Below are positions 1 through 9,116 of a DNA stretch of 64,000 nt, piece after piece. The notes under the pieces are model-generated. The model was not told the origin of the DNA and did not search any database. It saw only the letters and a program-made list of their open reading frames with translations. The position numbers were made by a program, and so were the translations under genes. Source of the stretch: Chitinophaga silvatica (GTDB lineage: Bacteria > Bacteroidota > Bacteroidia > Chitinophagales > Chitinophagaceae); NCBI RefSeq assembly GCF_003419895.1, contig NZ_QPMM01000010.1, forward strand, positions 186,001 to 250,000, given 5' to 3'. Every line of letters starts with the position of its first letter. Position 1 is the first letter of the stretch.

Positions 1-402
1 GGCTCCGTATTGCTAGGCAGTAAAGCCTTTATCAAAGAAGCCAGACGAATTCGCAAAAAATTAGGCGGGGGCCTGCGACAAGCCGGCTACATGGCCGCTA
101 CCGGCATTTATGCAATGGAAAATAACATCGCAAGATTAGCCGATGATCATGCACACGCCAGACAAATTGCCGATACTTTACTTACCAGGTCATTTGTCGC
201 CAATATGTTACCCGTAGATACCAATATTCTCATATTTGAAGTCAACGGAGGCTGGACGCCCGTCAGCTTTGTTGAATATCTGAAACAACACGATATTCTG
301 GTCACCGCTATTTCGCCCACACAGATCAGATTGGTTACGCATCTGGATATTACGCCTGAAATGACCGCCAAAACCTGCAGTGTTATTGCAGCAATGAGCT
401 AA
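1..402 (+). CDS. ltaE: Low-specificity L-threonine aldolase, C-terminal part (cut by window edge)
   Basis: The frame is open from base 1, so the gene begins upstream and only 133 residues are visible. The first visible residues (GSVLLGSKAFI) followed by the RRIRKKLGGGLRQAGY stretch match the region just after the PLP lysine in low-specificity L-threonine aldolases, which split threonine or allo-threonine into glycine and acetaldehyde in the cytosol. The rest is the small C-terminal domain. The catalytic lysine itself lies outside the window, so activity cannot be judged. A strong hairpin follows 18 bp after the stop. The TTG at position 10 is internal and not a start. Confidence 0.85.
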   Translation, partial: GSVLLGSKAFIKEARRIRKKLGGGLRQAGYMAATGIYAMENNIARLADDHAHARQIADTLLTRSFVANMLPVDTNILIFEVNGGWTPVSFVEYLKQHDILVTAISPTQIRLVTHLDITPEMTAKTCSVIAAMS

Positions 403-420
403 AAATTCGGGATAAGACGA

Positions 421-460
421 TAAATTAACAGGGCGGGCTTTAACCCGCCCTGTTAATTTA
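421..460 (+). terminator. Hairpin terminator after ltaE
   Basis: A perfect 17-bp inverted repeat (421-437 with 444-460) with a GC-rich core and a 6-nt loop sits 18 bp after the ltaE stop and before valS. A short T/A-rich tail lies on both sides, so it can act in either direction. Confidence 0.75.
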
Positions 461-529
461 TCGCCCATAACTGCAGTCTGATTGTCATCGGCTTTCGTAA
501 CTTAATTTTCATCTCTGCTTAATCTCTTT

Positions 530-537
530 TATTTTTG
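530..537 (+). promoter_or_regulatory. Putative -7 box for valS
   Basis: TATTTTTG matches the Bacteroidota TAnnTTTG -7 element and lies 23 bp before the valS ATG. No clear -33 TTG box was seen at the expected distance. Confidence 0.5.
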
Positions 538-560
538 CAACCTTATACATTATAAATAGC

Positions 561-3206
561 ATGGAACTTTCGAAAAATTACTTACCTGCAACGGTTGAAG
601 AAAAATGGTACCAACATTGGATGGACAAGGGTTATTTCCGCTCTAAGCCGGATGGCCGTCAGCCTTTTACTGTCGTGATCCCTCCTCCTAACGTCACCGG
701 GGTCTTGCACCTGGGCCATACTCTGAATGAAACTGTACAGGACATACTGGTGCGCCGCGCACGTATGAGTGGGTATAATGCCTGCTGGGTACCTGGTTCC
801 GACCACGCCTCCATCGCTACCGAAGCGAAAGTGGTAGATATGCTCAAAAGAGAAAAAGGCATTGAGAAATCACAACTTAGCCGCGAAGAGTTTTTAAAAT
901 ATGCCTTCGAATGGAAGGAGAAATACGGTGGCATCATCTACCACCAAATCAAAAAACTCGGCTGTAGCTGCGATTGGGACCGAGTTTCCTTTACAATGGA
1001 TGATCACTACTACAAAGCAGTAATTGAAGTGTTCATCGACCTGTATAAAAAAGGAGTGATCTATCGCGGTGCCAGAATGATCAACTGGGACCCTAAGGCC
1101 AAAACTGCACTCAGCGACGAAGAAGTAGAATACAAAGACATACAGGGTAAACTTTACTATGTAAAATATGCAGTAGTAGATGCTGCCGGTACTCCAACCG
1201 GTGAATATATCACTATTGCAACCCAACGCCCTGAAACTATCATGGGCGATACCGCTATTTGTGTAAACCCTGAAGATGAGAGATACGCTCACCTGAAAGG
1301 ATATTATGTAACTGTTCCATTGGTAAACCGCCGTATTCCTATCATCTTCGATACGTATGTTGATAAAGAATTCGGTACCGGTGCACTGAAAGTAACTCCC
1401 GCACACGACATCAACGACTATAACCTGGGGCTGAAACATAACCTGGAAGTAGTTGATACCCTGAACGATGATGGTACTTTAAGCGAAGCTGCCGTTGTTT
1501 TTGTAGGGATGGACAGATTTGCAGCACGTAAAAAAGTAATCGAAGCACTTGGCGAAGCCGGCATCCTGGATAAAGAACAGGAATATACTACCCGCGTAGG
1601 ATACAGCCAGCGTAACCCTGATACCGTTGTAGAACCTCGTATCTCTACCCAGTGGTTTGTGAAAATGGCCGAAATGGCGAAACCGGCACTGGATGCAGTA
1701 GTAAACGGTGATGTAAGAATACATCCGGGCGATCGCTTCCTGGCTACTTACAAATACTGGATGGAGAATGTAAAGGATTGGTGTATTTCCCGTCAGCTTT
1801 GGTGGGGCCAACGCATTCCGGCCTGGTATAATAATGATGGCGCCTTTGAAGTGGCGGCTACTGCAGATGCAGCAGTTCAGCAATTTGCTGCCCGCAATAT
1901 CTCTGTTACCCCAGCCGAACTAAGACAGGACGAGGACTGCCTCGACACCTGGTTTAGCTCCTGGCTCTGGCCAATGGAAGTATTCAACGGTATTTCCAAT
2001 CCTGGCAACGAAGACATCAACTACTATTATCCGACTTCTGTACTCGTTACTGGTCAGGATATTATTTTCTTCTGGGTAGCCCGTATGATTATGGCCGGCC
2101 TGGAATATAAAAACGAAAAACCTTTCAGTGATGTATACTTCACCGGAATGGTACGTGATAAACTAGGAAGAAAAATGAGTAAGCAATTGGGTAACTCACC
2201 CGATTTGCTGGAACTTATTCATGCTTATGGTGCTGATGCCGTTCGTTTTGGTATCATGATCTCCTCCCCTGCCGGAAATGACCTGCTGTATGATGATGCA
2301 AGCTGTGAGCAAGGCCGTACTTTCAATAACAAGATATGGAATGCGCTGAAACTTGTAAAAATGTGGCAGGAGCGCCAGGTAGAAGACAATGTTGATGCTA
2401 ATGCTCACTTTGCAGTTAAATGGTTTGAAAGCAGATTAAATGAAGCCCAACTGGAAGTAGCTGCCCTTCATAAAGATTTCCGTTTGAGTGAAGGCCTGAA
2501 AACCTTGTACAACCTCATCTGGGATGATTTCTGTAATTGGTACCTCGAATGGGCAAAACCTGGTTTCGAACAACCAATTTCAGCAGCTGTATATCGCAAA
2601 ACTGTTTCTTTCTTTGAAGATCTGATGCAGTTGTTACATCCTTATATGCCATTCATTACTGAAGAAATCTACCAATTGCTGGATACGAGAGCAGATAATG
2701 ATTCATTGATGGTGAAACAATTTAGTACACCTTCTCAACCTGTTCATAGCGTATTGGTTGAAGGTATACTGGCTAAAGAAGTAATCAGCAGCATCCGCGA
2801 TGCCCGCAATAAACATCAGATTAAACCAAAAGATCCGATTGTACTGCATATAGAAACCAAACATAGAAATGCCTACGAGCAGATCGAAAATATCCTGAGC
2901 AAACAAGTGAATGCAAAAGCCATCAGCTATGTTCAGGAGCCTGTTGCAGGATGTATTAACCTCGTTATTCAGAAAGATAAATTCTATATCGAAACTGAAA
3001 CGGTGCTTGATACTACTACTCAGAAGACTGCTTTGCAAAAAGACCTGGATTATCTTAAAGGTTTCCTCTTGTCTGTAGAAAAGAAACTTTCTAACGAAGG
3101 TTTTGTACAAAAAGCAAAACCTGAAGCTGTGGAAGCGGAGCGTCGTAAAAAAGCCGATGCTGAAGCTAAAATTGCTGCTATCGAGGAAAGTTTAAAGTCA
3201 CTATAA
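561..3206 (+). CDS. valS: Valyl-tRNA synthetase
   Basis: Charges tRNA-Val with valine in the cytosol (class Ia synthetase). The 881-residue product has the HIGH-type motif HLGH at 50-53 within PPPNVTGVLHLGH, the editing domain with the ATQRPETIMGDTA block near residue 215-235, a KMSKS-type loop written KMSKQ at 538-542, an anticodon-binding domain, and a C-terminal lysine/glutamate-rich coiled coil (about 815-881) that is typical of ValRS. Length is normal for the bacterial enzyme. The ATG at 561 follows a TATTTTTG box. It stands alone between two hairpins, so it is probably monocistronic. Confidence 0.97.
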   Translation: MELSKNYLPATVEEKWYQHWMDKGYFRSKPDGRQPFTVVIPPPNVTGVLHLGHTLNETVQDILVRRARMSGYNACWVPGSDHASIATEAKVVDMLKREKGIEKSQLSREEFLKYAFEWKEKYGGIIYHQIKKLGCSCDWDRVSFTMDDHYYKAVIEVFIDLYKKGVIYRGARMINWDPKAKTALSDEEVEYKDIQGKLYYVKYAVVDAAGTPTGEYITIATQRPETIMGDTAICVNPEDERYAHLKGYYVTVPLVNRRIPIIFDTYVDKEFGTGALKVTPAHDINDYNLGLKHNLEVVDTLNDDGTLSEAAVVFVGMDRFAARKKVIEALGEAGILDKEQEYTTRVGYSQRNPDTVVEPRISTQWFVKMAEMAKPALDAVVNGDVRIHPGDRFLATYKYWMENVKDWCISRQLWWGQRIPAWYNNDGAFEVAATADAAVQQFAARNISVTPAELRQDEDCLDTWFSSWLWPMEVFNGISNPGNEDINYYYPTSVLVTGQDIIFFWVARMIMAGLEYKNEKPFSDVYFTGMVRDKLGRKMSKQLGNSPDLLELIHAYGADAVRFGIMISSPAGNDLLYDDASCEQGRTFNNKIWNALKLVKMWQERQVEDNVDANAHFAVKWFESRLNEAQLEVAALHKDFRLSEGLKTLYNLIWDDFCNWYLEWAKPGFEQPISAAVYRKTVSFFEDLMQLLHPYMPFITEEIYQLLDTRADNDSLMVKQFSTPSQPVHSVLVEGILAKEVISSIRDARNKHQIKPKDPIVLHIETKHRNAYEQIENILSKQVNAKAISYVQEPVAGCINLVIQKDKFYIETETVLDTTTQKTALQKDLDYLKGFLLSVEKKLSNEGFVQKAKPEAVEAERRKKADAEAKIAAIEESLKSL

Positions 3207-3210
3207 TTTT

Positions 3211-3246
3211 TAAGATCGCCCGGCGTTAATACTCCGGGCGATCTTA
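3211..3246 (+). terminator. Terminator after valS
   Basis: A perfect 13-bp stem (3211-3223 with 3234-3246), 10-nt loop, GC-rich base. It starts 4 bp after the valS stop and ends 15 bp before the next start codon, leaving almost no room for a separate promoter in between. Confidence 0.75.
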
Positions 3247-3261
3247 TATCCCAATATCATC

Positions 3262-3753
3262 ATGCACAAAAAACTGTTACTAAGCTGCCTGCTACCCTTT
3301 TCTTTTACACTCGTTTTTGCTCAAAACAGCAAAAAACCTGCTCCTAAAGCAGCAACAGCTATTACCACTACTACTACCGACAAACGTCCTGCAAAACTGC
3401 GTAGTAGCTGGAGCATTTTTTTGAGCGATACTCTCCCTAAAAATGAAGTAGTAAAACTTCTCGATTCTGCCCTCATCGTCAGAGATGAAAAGAATATCAA
3501 ATACCCGGTTGTTTCATTCGCCTTCACCTACGAAAAGCATGAACCTTATCTCAACGATACCACCGGCCATGTTGGTATCTATAAGGATTACACCGGCGAC
3601 AACTTCAAATCAGCCTCTCTTTCACCACTCTGGAGCAGTTCATTAAAAAATTCCCTCGAAAGCGGCGACGTTCTCTATTTCGATGACATTATCATTAAAT
3701 ACACTGGTGATAAGCTATATAAAGCCCCTCCCATTAAGATTAATATCAAGTAG
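3262..3753 (+). CDS. Secreted protein of unknown function, possible GldM C-terminal-like fold
   Basis: 163 residues with a clear signal peptide (about 1-20, ending LVFA before QNSKK), a low-complexity Lys/Ala/Thr linker (about 24-42), and one folded domain. The domain has a PVVSFAFTYEK strand, a charged middle, a leucine/serine helix, and a GDVLYFDDIIIKYTGDK end. The pattern of an SxxLKNSLxSGD helix followed by a VYFDxI strand resembles the C-terminal domains of the gliding/type IX secretion protein GldM, but the match is by eye and weak. It probably sits in the periplasm. It follows valS closely but beyond a terminator. Confidence 0.6.
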   Translation: MHKKLLLSCLLPFSFTLVFAQNSKKPAPKAATAITTTTTDKRPAKLRSSWSIFLSDTLPKNEVVKLLDSALIVRDEKNIKYPVVSFAFTYEKHEPYLNDTTGHVGIYKDYTGDNFKSASLSPLWSSSLKNSLESGDVLYFDDIIIKYTGDKLYKAPPIKINIK

Positions 3754-3800
3754 AAATATAGTCTTTTAGATTAAAGCTTTCGGAATTCAGCACTTCATTT

Positions 3801-3855
3801 ATAACATATTTGTTATTTAAATTTAATAAAAACTAACAAATTTGTTATATTTACA
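3801..3855 (+). promoter_or_regulatory. Paired palindromic operators and promoter for hicAB
   Basis: Two related inverted repeats lie 33-87 bp before hicA: ATAACA/TGTTAT (3801-3816, 4-nt spacer) and the perfect 14-bp palindrome TAACAAATTTGTTA (3834-3847). The second overlaps a -7-like stretch. HicB antitoxins carry a DNA-binding domain and repress their own operon, so these are likely HicB sites (inference). Confidence 0.55.
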
Positions 3856-3887
3856 AACCTATTCGTTCAATTTAAAACGAAAAGCTG

Positions 3888-4070
3888 ATGAAGTTTTCGG
3901 AGTTGCGCAGACTCTTACAAAGAGATGGGTGGTATATTGAAAGAACTGTAAGGCATCATATTTACAGACATCCGACGAAAGCAGGTAAAATTCCAGTTAG
4001 TAAACATGACAAGGAAGAAGTACCTAAAGGAACACTAAATAGTATACTTAAGGCTGCAGGATTGAAATAG
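3888..4070 (+). CDS. hicA: HicA-family mRNA interferase toxin
   Basis: A 60-residue protein with the whole HicA double-stranded-RNA-binding-like fold: KFSELRRLLQRDGWYIER, the catalytic histidine region RHHIYRHP (H23/H24), the KIPVSKHDKEEVPKGTL block, and the ILKAAGLK end. HicA toxins cleave mRNA and tmRNA when not held by HicB. The usual Gly-Ser before the catalytic histidine is replaced by Val-Arg, but the histidine is kept, so it is probably active. The antitoxin follows 38 bp downstream on the same strand. Toxin-first order is normal for hicAB. Two palindromes precede it. Confidence 0.9.
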   Translation: MKFSELRRLLQRDGWYIERTVRHHIYRHPTKAGKIPVSKHDKEEVPKGTLNSILKAAGLK

Positions 4071-4108
4071 GCAAAAGGATCATCCTTCAAACTAAAAACT
4101 TAAATACC

Positions 4109-4477
4109 ATGAGAAAAAAGAAAATAGTTGCTATTGTAGAAGCATCCAGCACCGGTTTTGGTGTTTTTTCAGAAAACTTACCTGGTATTACCGGTTATGC
4201 ACACACTATTCAAAAAGCAAAAGATGATTTTATAGCTGCTATTATAGAAGTTAACGGTTCAAACAACTATGAGATCGCCTACAAATATGATATAGTAAGC
4301 ATCTTCGAGCATCTGTCATTTTTAGATGTAACTGAAACAGCCAAACGAATAGGAATAAATTCGTCACTACTTCGCCAATATAAAAGCGGAATAGTAAAGC
4401 CTTCTGAAAAGCAGAAGGAGAGAATTCTCTCCGGCCTACACGAATTAGGAAAAGAATTGATTAATATTCAATTATAA
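4109..4477 (+). CDS. hicB: HicB-family antitoxin
   Basis: 122 residues in two parts. The N-terminal half (about 1-60) is the degenerate RNase H-like HicB fold, with VAIVEASSTGFGVFSENLPGI, which binds and blocks HicA. The C-terminal half (about 72-115) is a helix-turn-helix (TAKRIGINSSLLRQYKSG), expected to bind the operators before hicA. It is the second gene of the pair. Its stop lies 9 bp from the stop of the convergent gene on the minus strand, with no terminator seen between them. Confidence 0.9.
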   Translation: MRKKKIVAIVEASSTGFGVFSENLPGITGYAHTIQKAKDDFIAAIIEVNGSNNYEIAYKYDIVSIFEHLSFLDVTETAKRIGINSSLLRQYKSGIVKPSEKQKERILSGLHELGKELINIQL

Positions 4478-4486
4478 AATCAATTT

Positions 4487-7276
4487 CTAATAATTGAATA
4501 ACTGCTGTATCGGGATAATGAATTCAACACGTTGTTTGGCATTATCTACCGGATCTTTATCGAACAGATAGCTAACTCTAACTCCGCAGGAAAAAGGCAG
4601 AGTGTTTCCTATCATGGTGTCTAAATACAGTTCTCCACCAGTTGATGAATATTGGTTGCGCGTATTATTGAGAGTAAAATTGGTTTTACTATAATCGTAA
4701 AACAGATTAGCACGAATACGCTTAAAGTAAAGCAGTTGCGCAAATCCCCAATCCGGATAGGCAATTGGGAAGCTATAATTAGCTCCAAGTTTATAAATAC
4801 TTGTATAAGGAGGTTTATTATACCCTCTCACATATACGAAATTATCTGAGAAAGAGTAATTAAAGGCCCTGTCTCTTTCCTGGTACGCCCCTTGCAAAAC
4901 GATATTATGATTTTGCATGAATCCCGGCAAATACTGATCAAATCTTACATACAATTGCTCTGCATACAAGCCGCCTGTAGTACGATTATATTGGGCTGCC
5001 AGATATTGGCCAAAATGGGTGTAGATATTCTGGAGTGCCTTAATTCGTTGGTTGCTGAAGATAATTGTATTGGATAAAAATTGAAGATCATTACCAGCAT
5101 ACTTATTACTCAGATCGCGGTGCCTGACATTATAATTACTTCCGAAAGTCAGGCCACGGCTATATAAACCTGAAGTAAAATTCAACGGAACTGTAAACCC
5201 AACAAACCCGGTTGCTTCGTTCCAATAAACCTTATTCCTGCTTTGGTCTATTCCATTCCTGTTAATATTGTAATCGGCCCCGATTGATAAATAAGGGAAT
5301 AAGCCGCTGAAGGTAAACCTGCCATAGAAATCAGAGCTTCCCTCATTGTTATTATAGGTATACCCAATACTGGTGCTGGTGGTATTCAGAATATTTTCTC
5401 CAAGTAATGCAATTCCATATTCCGGATCATTGAAAGAAGGCACCCAACTATGGAAATTAAATGGCCTGGTCAGCTGGGCATACTTCTTTACTGGTAAAGA
5501 ATCGGTAGGAACCTTCTCCAAAATGTTTCCGCCTTCTGCAAAATCTGGTTTCATCCAGCTGCTATGATTAAGTTGGTCTACCTCTACTTTTCTAAGTTTG
5601 ATACCACTTTTAAACAGCTTATATCCACGATCTGTAAACTCACTGAATACGAGGCTATCACCGGCCGCTGCGGCATGTAATACACTATTGGCTCTGTCTG
5701 TAACTTCAAATTGCTGTTTATCGGCTAACGTAATCGCATATATGTTATTTACATCTTTATAACTCGCAGTATAATATACTGTATCGCCTTTAATTGACGG
5801 AATCCCTAAAACCTTATAACTCCAATCAGTCAGTAATTCTGTAGTTCCATCTTCTGTACTAATACGTGCCAATGCCATTTCACCTTTGTGATTTCTGATA
5901 GCACTGATGATCTGCTGATTATTTGGAAGGAATTTAGGATAGGTATAAAACCAGTTTTCCTTATTTGGCAACTGCTTTATTGTTTGGCCGGTGCCTGCAT
6001 CAATTAGTTCCAGGCTGTAATGTGAACTGGGTGCAACCACCACTGCCACTATTTGCCGGCCATCCTGGCTGATATCTGGAGAGAAGTACTTCCCTTTAGC
6101 AGAAACAGTGCTGGTCTGACCGGTTGCGACATCATAAACCCTGATTACTGAAAAGTCTTTCCAACTCCAACGGGCGTCAAAACGTGCGGCGGCCCAGATA
6201 ATGTGGCCATTATTATAGCTGAAATAATCATCAAAACCGATTCCGGGTCTTACAAGCAGTTGTTCCTTGCCATCCTGGCCTATCTTATAAATACCAGCTA
6301 CATTCTTATTGGAATTTCTCAGCACTACCCATTCATTTTCACCGGTTGCGTAGATGTATTTATAGTTGGTTAAAGTTTTAGTGGCCGGTGTTAAAGTAAG
6401 TGCCGGAGTGATGTCTGGCCTTGCTGCATAAGCATTCCAGTAAGGTTGGTATTCTCCCAGCATAGCATGATAAAACGAAGTAACGTTGTTGCCTGTACGC
6501 TTTTTAAGACTGTGAGAAAGTGGATAGAAAAGTCCGCGGTATCTGACAGCATCAGTTGTTACATCCTTCCAGAAATCCTTACCATAATGTTCGCGTCCAT
6601 AAGTTGCCATGAGGTAACCAAGCGGGTAATGATTCGGCACAAAATCGACATACGAACCATTCCTGATTTTCATGTAGGAGTAATTGCGGTGTGCCAGGGC
6701 CAGAGCTCTGAAACCGTCGAAGAATTCCGGTAAGCGCCCTCTTCCCTGCGGCGACAATGCAGTTTCCATTACTACAGCATCTCCCTCCCAGAACCAGTTT
6801 GGAACTGCAATATTTGTGGCAGCCGCCTGGCCTAGTTGTCCACCTAGTATTGAAAAAACTTTCGACAGTCCTTGCCGGAAATTCATATTCTGTAAAACGT
6901 GGCGATATTCATGAATCGCCAGTTGATCAACCCAATTCAGGGAACCTAAATCCAATGAGGATGGCGAAGGAGTCATATAAAACTCGGAGCGAAATGGGCC
7001 TAGTTGTACGTAGCCATTGGAGATCATAGTTTGATTTTGCAAGACTATGTCTACTTTTCGTTCGAGGTTTCCAATAGATTCTCTGGTATATTTATTCAGA
7101 TATAGAGCGATATTGGCGGCACGCTCTCCCTGAGTTGAAAGTCCTTTTGGAAAGATAACCCTAACTGTATCAGTATTAATTTGCTGCCATTTAAGAGATG
7201 GGGGATTTCCTCCAAATTGTTGGGCTGCCAGGGAAAGAGAAGATAATAAGAGGCAAGTGGCCAGGATTGAGCGCAT
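4487..7276 (-). CDS. Large envelope protein: gluzincin-like peptidase domain, TolB-like propeller, C-terminal beta-barrel
   Basis: 929 residues with a signal peptide (1-18, ending LAAQ). Three regions can be seen. Residues 25-290 hold a zinc-peptidase signature, HEYRH at 122-126 with a downstream glutamate in WFWEGDA (161-167), the gluzincin (peptidase MA-like) arrangement. Residues about 300-580 contain repeated short beta-rich units with YFSPDISQDGRQI-type blades as in TolB/WD40-like propellers. Residues about 620-929 alternate aromatic and polar residues and end in an aromatic residue (IQQLFNY), as outer-membrane barrels do. Exact function is unknown; a surface or periplasmic protease/scaffold is inferred. 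Single gene, convergent with hicB. Confidence 0.75.
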   Translation of the reverse strand: MRSILATCLLLSSLSLAAQQFGGNPPSLKWQQINTDTVRVIFPKGLSTQGERAANIALYLNKYTRESIGNLERKVDIVLQNQTMISNGYVQLGPFRSEFYMTPSPSSLDLGSLNWVDQLAIHEYRHVLQNMNFRQGLSKVFSILGGQLGQAAATNIAVPNWFWEGDAVVMETALSPQGRGRLPEFFDGFRALALAHRNYSYMKIRNGSYVDFVPNHYPLGYLMATYGREHYGKDFWKDVTTDAVRYRGLFYPLSHSLKKRTGNNVTSFYHAMLGEYQPYWNAYAARPDITPALTLTPATKTLTNYKYIYATGENEWVVLRNSNKNVAGIYKIGQDGKEQLLVRPGIGFDDYFSYNNGHIIWAAARFDARWSWKDFSVIRVYDVATGQTSTVSAKGKYFSPDISQDGRQIVAVVVAPSSHYSLELIDAGTGQTIKQLPNKENWFYTYPKFLPNNQQIISAIRNHKGEMALARISTEDGTTELLTDWSYKVLGIPSIKGDTVYYTASYKDVNNIYAITLADKQQFEVTDRANSVLHAAAAGDSLVFSEFTDRGYKLFKSGIKLRKVEVDQLNHSSWMKPDFAEGGNILEKVPTDSLPVKKYAQLTRPFNFHSWVPSFNDPEYGIALLGENILNTTSTSIGYTYNNNEGSSDFYGRFTFSGLFPYLSIGADYNINRNGIDQSRNKVYWNEATGFVGFTVPLNFTSGLYSRGLTFGSNYNVRHRDLSNKYAGNDLQFLSNTIIFSNQRIKALQNIYTHFGQYLAAQYNRTTGGLYAEQLYVRFDQYLPGFMQNHNIVLQGAYQERDRAFNYSFSDNFVYVRGYNKPPYTSIYKLGANYSFPIAYPDWGFAQLLYFKRIRANLFYDYSKTNFTLNNTRNQYSSTGGELYLDTMIGNTLPFSCGVRVSYLFDKDPVDNAKQRVEFIIPIQQLFNY

Positions 7277-7382
7277 ACGAAATACCGGATTACGGACAGT
7301 TGTAGTAAAATGGATGCAAACGAAAATAGGGTACTTTCCTTACATCACAAAATGTCTAACAAGCCCGTAACCCGGTATCGAT

Positions 7383-8810
7383 TTAGCATTCAGGTAAGCT
7401 GATTGGAATGTTTACAGCCAACCCGCCATCGGAAGTTTCTTTGTATTTAGAGTTCATATCCTGGGCGGTTTCCCACATCGTTTTCACGACAGCATCCAGA
7501 GATACTTTAGCTAGTTCAGGATTACTTTGCAATGCCAGCTGTGAGGCAGTGATCGCTTTAATAGCACCCATAGTATTACGTTCTATGCATGGCACCTGAA
7601 CTAATCCGCCGATTGGGTCGCAGGTTAGGCCAAGATGGTGTTCCATGGCAATTTCAGCTGCCATTAATACCTGACGCTGAGAACCACCGAGGCATTCTGT
7701 AAGAGCAGCGGCTGCCATGGCAGAAGATACTCCGATTTCAGCCTGACACCCACCCATAGCGGCAGAGATAGTAGAGCGTTTTTTGAAGATGCTGCCAATT
7801 TCCGAGGCAACAAGCAGGAATTGCTGGATTTTATCGTCGTGCAGTCCATCACAGAAAGCGATGAAATATTGCAATACAGCAGGAATTACTCCGGCTGCTC
7901 CATTGGTAGGAGCGGTAACCACTCTGCCAAATGAAGCATTTTCTTCATTTACAGCCAGTGCAAAACAGCTTACCCAGTCGAGTGTATAGGTAAAATGAGA
8001 GCCACCTTCACGGATAGCTTCAATCCAGGAAATATAATCGGTATATGTACGGCCTTTCAGCAGCTTTTTATTTAATGTGGCAGCACGGCGCGCTACGCGT
8101 AATCCACCTGGTAGATCACCGGTGGTATGACAACCTCTGAAGGTACATTCCTGCATTACCTTCCAGATATTTAAAAGGCCGGCACGTGTTTCATCTTCCG
8201 GACGCCAGGCCATTTCATTTTCCAGCACCAGCTCTGAAATGCTGTACCCGGTTTTAATACACCATTGCAGCAACTGTCTGGCAGTGTCTACGGCAAAGGG
8301 TAAATCTACCTGTTGTCCATTATTATTGTTTTCGCCTTCCTGAACCACAAATCCGCCTCCAATTGAGTAATAGGTGGCTGCCAGTTGTTCACCATCGTTC
8401 AGGGATACTAAGAAGGTAAGCGCATTAGGATGGAAAGGCAATGATTCTTCATACAGGAAATCGATATCTTCTACCGGGTCAAAATCAATTTCATATTTGC
8501 CGGCAACGGTCATTTTACGGCTGCGGCGTATTTCATCGATTTTAGGATTGATTTGGTTGACATCAAAAGTGACAGGATCATCCCCGCATAAGCCCAATTG
8601 CACTGCTATATCGGTTCCATGCCCATGGCCTGTTTTAGCGAGGGAGCCATAGAGTAAAATCTGAATTTTACTTACTGAAGAGAGTTTACCGGCAGATTCC
8701 AACTGGTCTAAAAACCGAAGTGCTGCTCTCCATGGGCCCAGCGTATGTGAACTGGAAGGCCCTACCCCTATTTTAAAAATATCAAATACTGAAATACATT
8801 CTTGTGCCAC
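7383..8810 (-). CDS. sdaA: L-serine ammonia-lyase (single-chain, iron-sulfur)
   Basis: Deaminates L-serine to pyruvate and ammonia. The 475-residue chain fuses the beta and alpha parts. It has the N-terminal GPSSSHT motif (17-23), TGHGHGTD (60-67), the GGSHFTYTLDW block, and three cysteines C355, C397 and C408 with the spacing of the 4Fe-4S ligands in the Legionella enzyme. The very last residue is C475, which fits the known tail-in-mouth arrangement where a C-terminal cysteine completes the cluster. The start is GTG (8808-8810) because no suitable ATG precedes the conserved N-terminus. Palindrome A begins 52 bp upstream, so the promoter must be short or within that element. Confidence 0.95.
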   Translation of the reverse strand: MAQECISVFDIFKIGVGPSSSHTLGPWRAALRFLDQLESAGKLSSVSKIQILLYGSLAKTGHGHGTDIAVQLGLCGDDPVTFDVNQINPKIDEIRRSRKMTVAGKYEIDFDPVEDIDFLYEESLPFHPNALTFLVSLNDGEQLAATYYSIGGGFVVQEGENNNNGQQVDLPFAVDTARQLLQWCIKTGYSISELVLENEMAWRPEDETRAGLLNIWKVMQECTFRGCHTTGDLPGGLRVARRAATLNKKLLKGRTYTDYISWIEAIREGGSHFTYTLDWVSCFALAVNEENASFGRVVTAPTNGAAGVIPAVLQYFIAFCDGLHDDKIQQFLLVASEIGSIFKKRSTISAAMGGCQAEIGVSSAMAAAALTECLGGSQRQVLMAAEIAMEHHLGLTCDPIGGLVQVPCIERNTMGAIKAITASQLALQSNPELAKVSLDAVVKTMWETAQDMNSKYKETSDGGLAVNIPISLPEC

Positions 8811-8862
8811 TATTGATTGCTATTTATCATGTAAAACTAATCATTTCCAAGGAGTTTCGAAC

Positions 8863-9111
8863 GCTCGCAGGCTCGCTTTTGTTTCTCGCAAAGCAGCAGA
8901 GATTAATATTAAGAGAGCAAAGGGATTTTTTTAAGATTTTTAAGTTGAAGCGGATATTTTTATGAATTGCAGATTTGTTTAGATCATATTTATAAACAAA
9001 TCAGTAACATATAACAATATTTATTTTAGCTTAAAAATCTTAAAAAAATCCCTTTGCTCTCTTAATATTAATCTCTGCTGCTTTGCGAGAAACAAAAGCG
9101 AGCCTGCGAGC
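8863..9111. repeat. Long palindromic element A
   Basis: A 249-bp element with apparently perfect 82-bp inverted arms (8863-8944 with 9030-9111) around an 85-bp centre that holds a smaller 10-bp stem (GATTTGTTTA/TAAACAAATC). Each end carries two GCTCGC boxes, then TTTCTCGCAAAG and a TTAATATTAAG box. The right end stops 5 bp before the stop codon of the minus-strand FKBP gene. The left end lies 52 bp upstream of sdaA. It fills the 306-bp intergenic gap. No terminal target duplication or transposase is seen. Confidence 0.9.
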
Positions 9112-9116
9112 AAGAA

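Noticed and set aside
2172..2186. KMSKQ instead of KMSKS in ValRS
   Set aside because: Reading K-M-S-K-Q is common for this phylum's ValRS and is not evidence of a defect.
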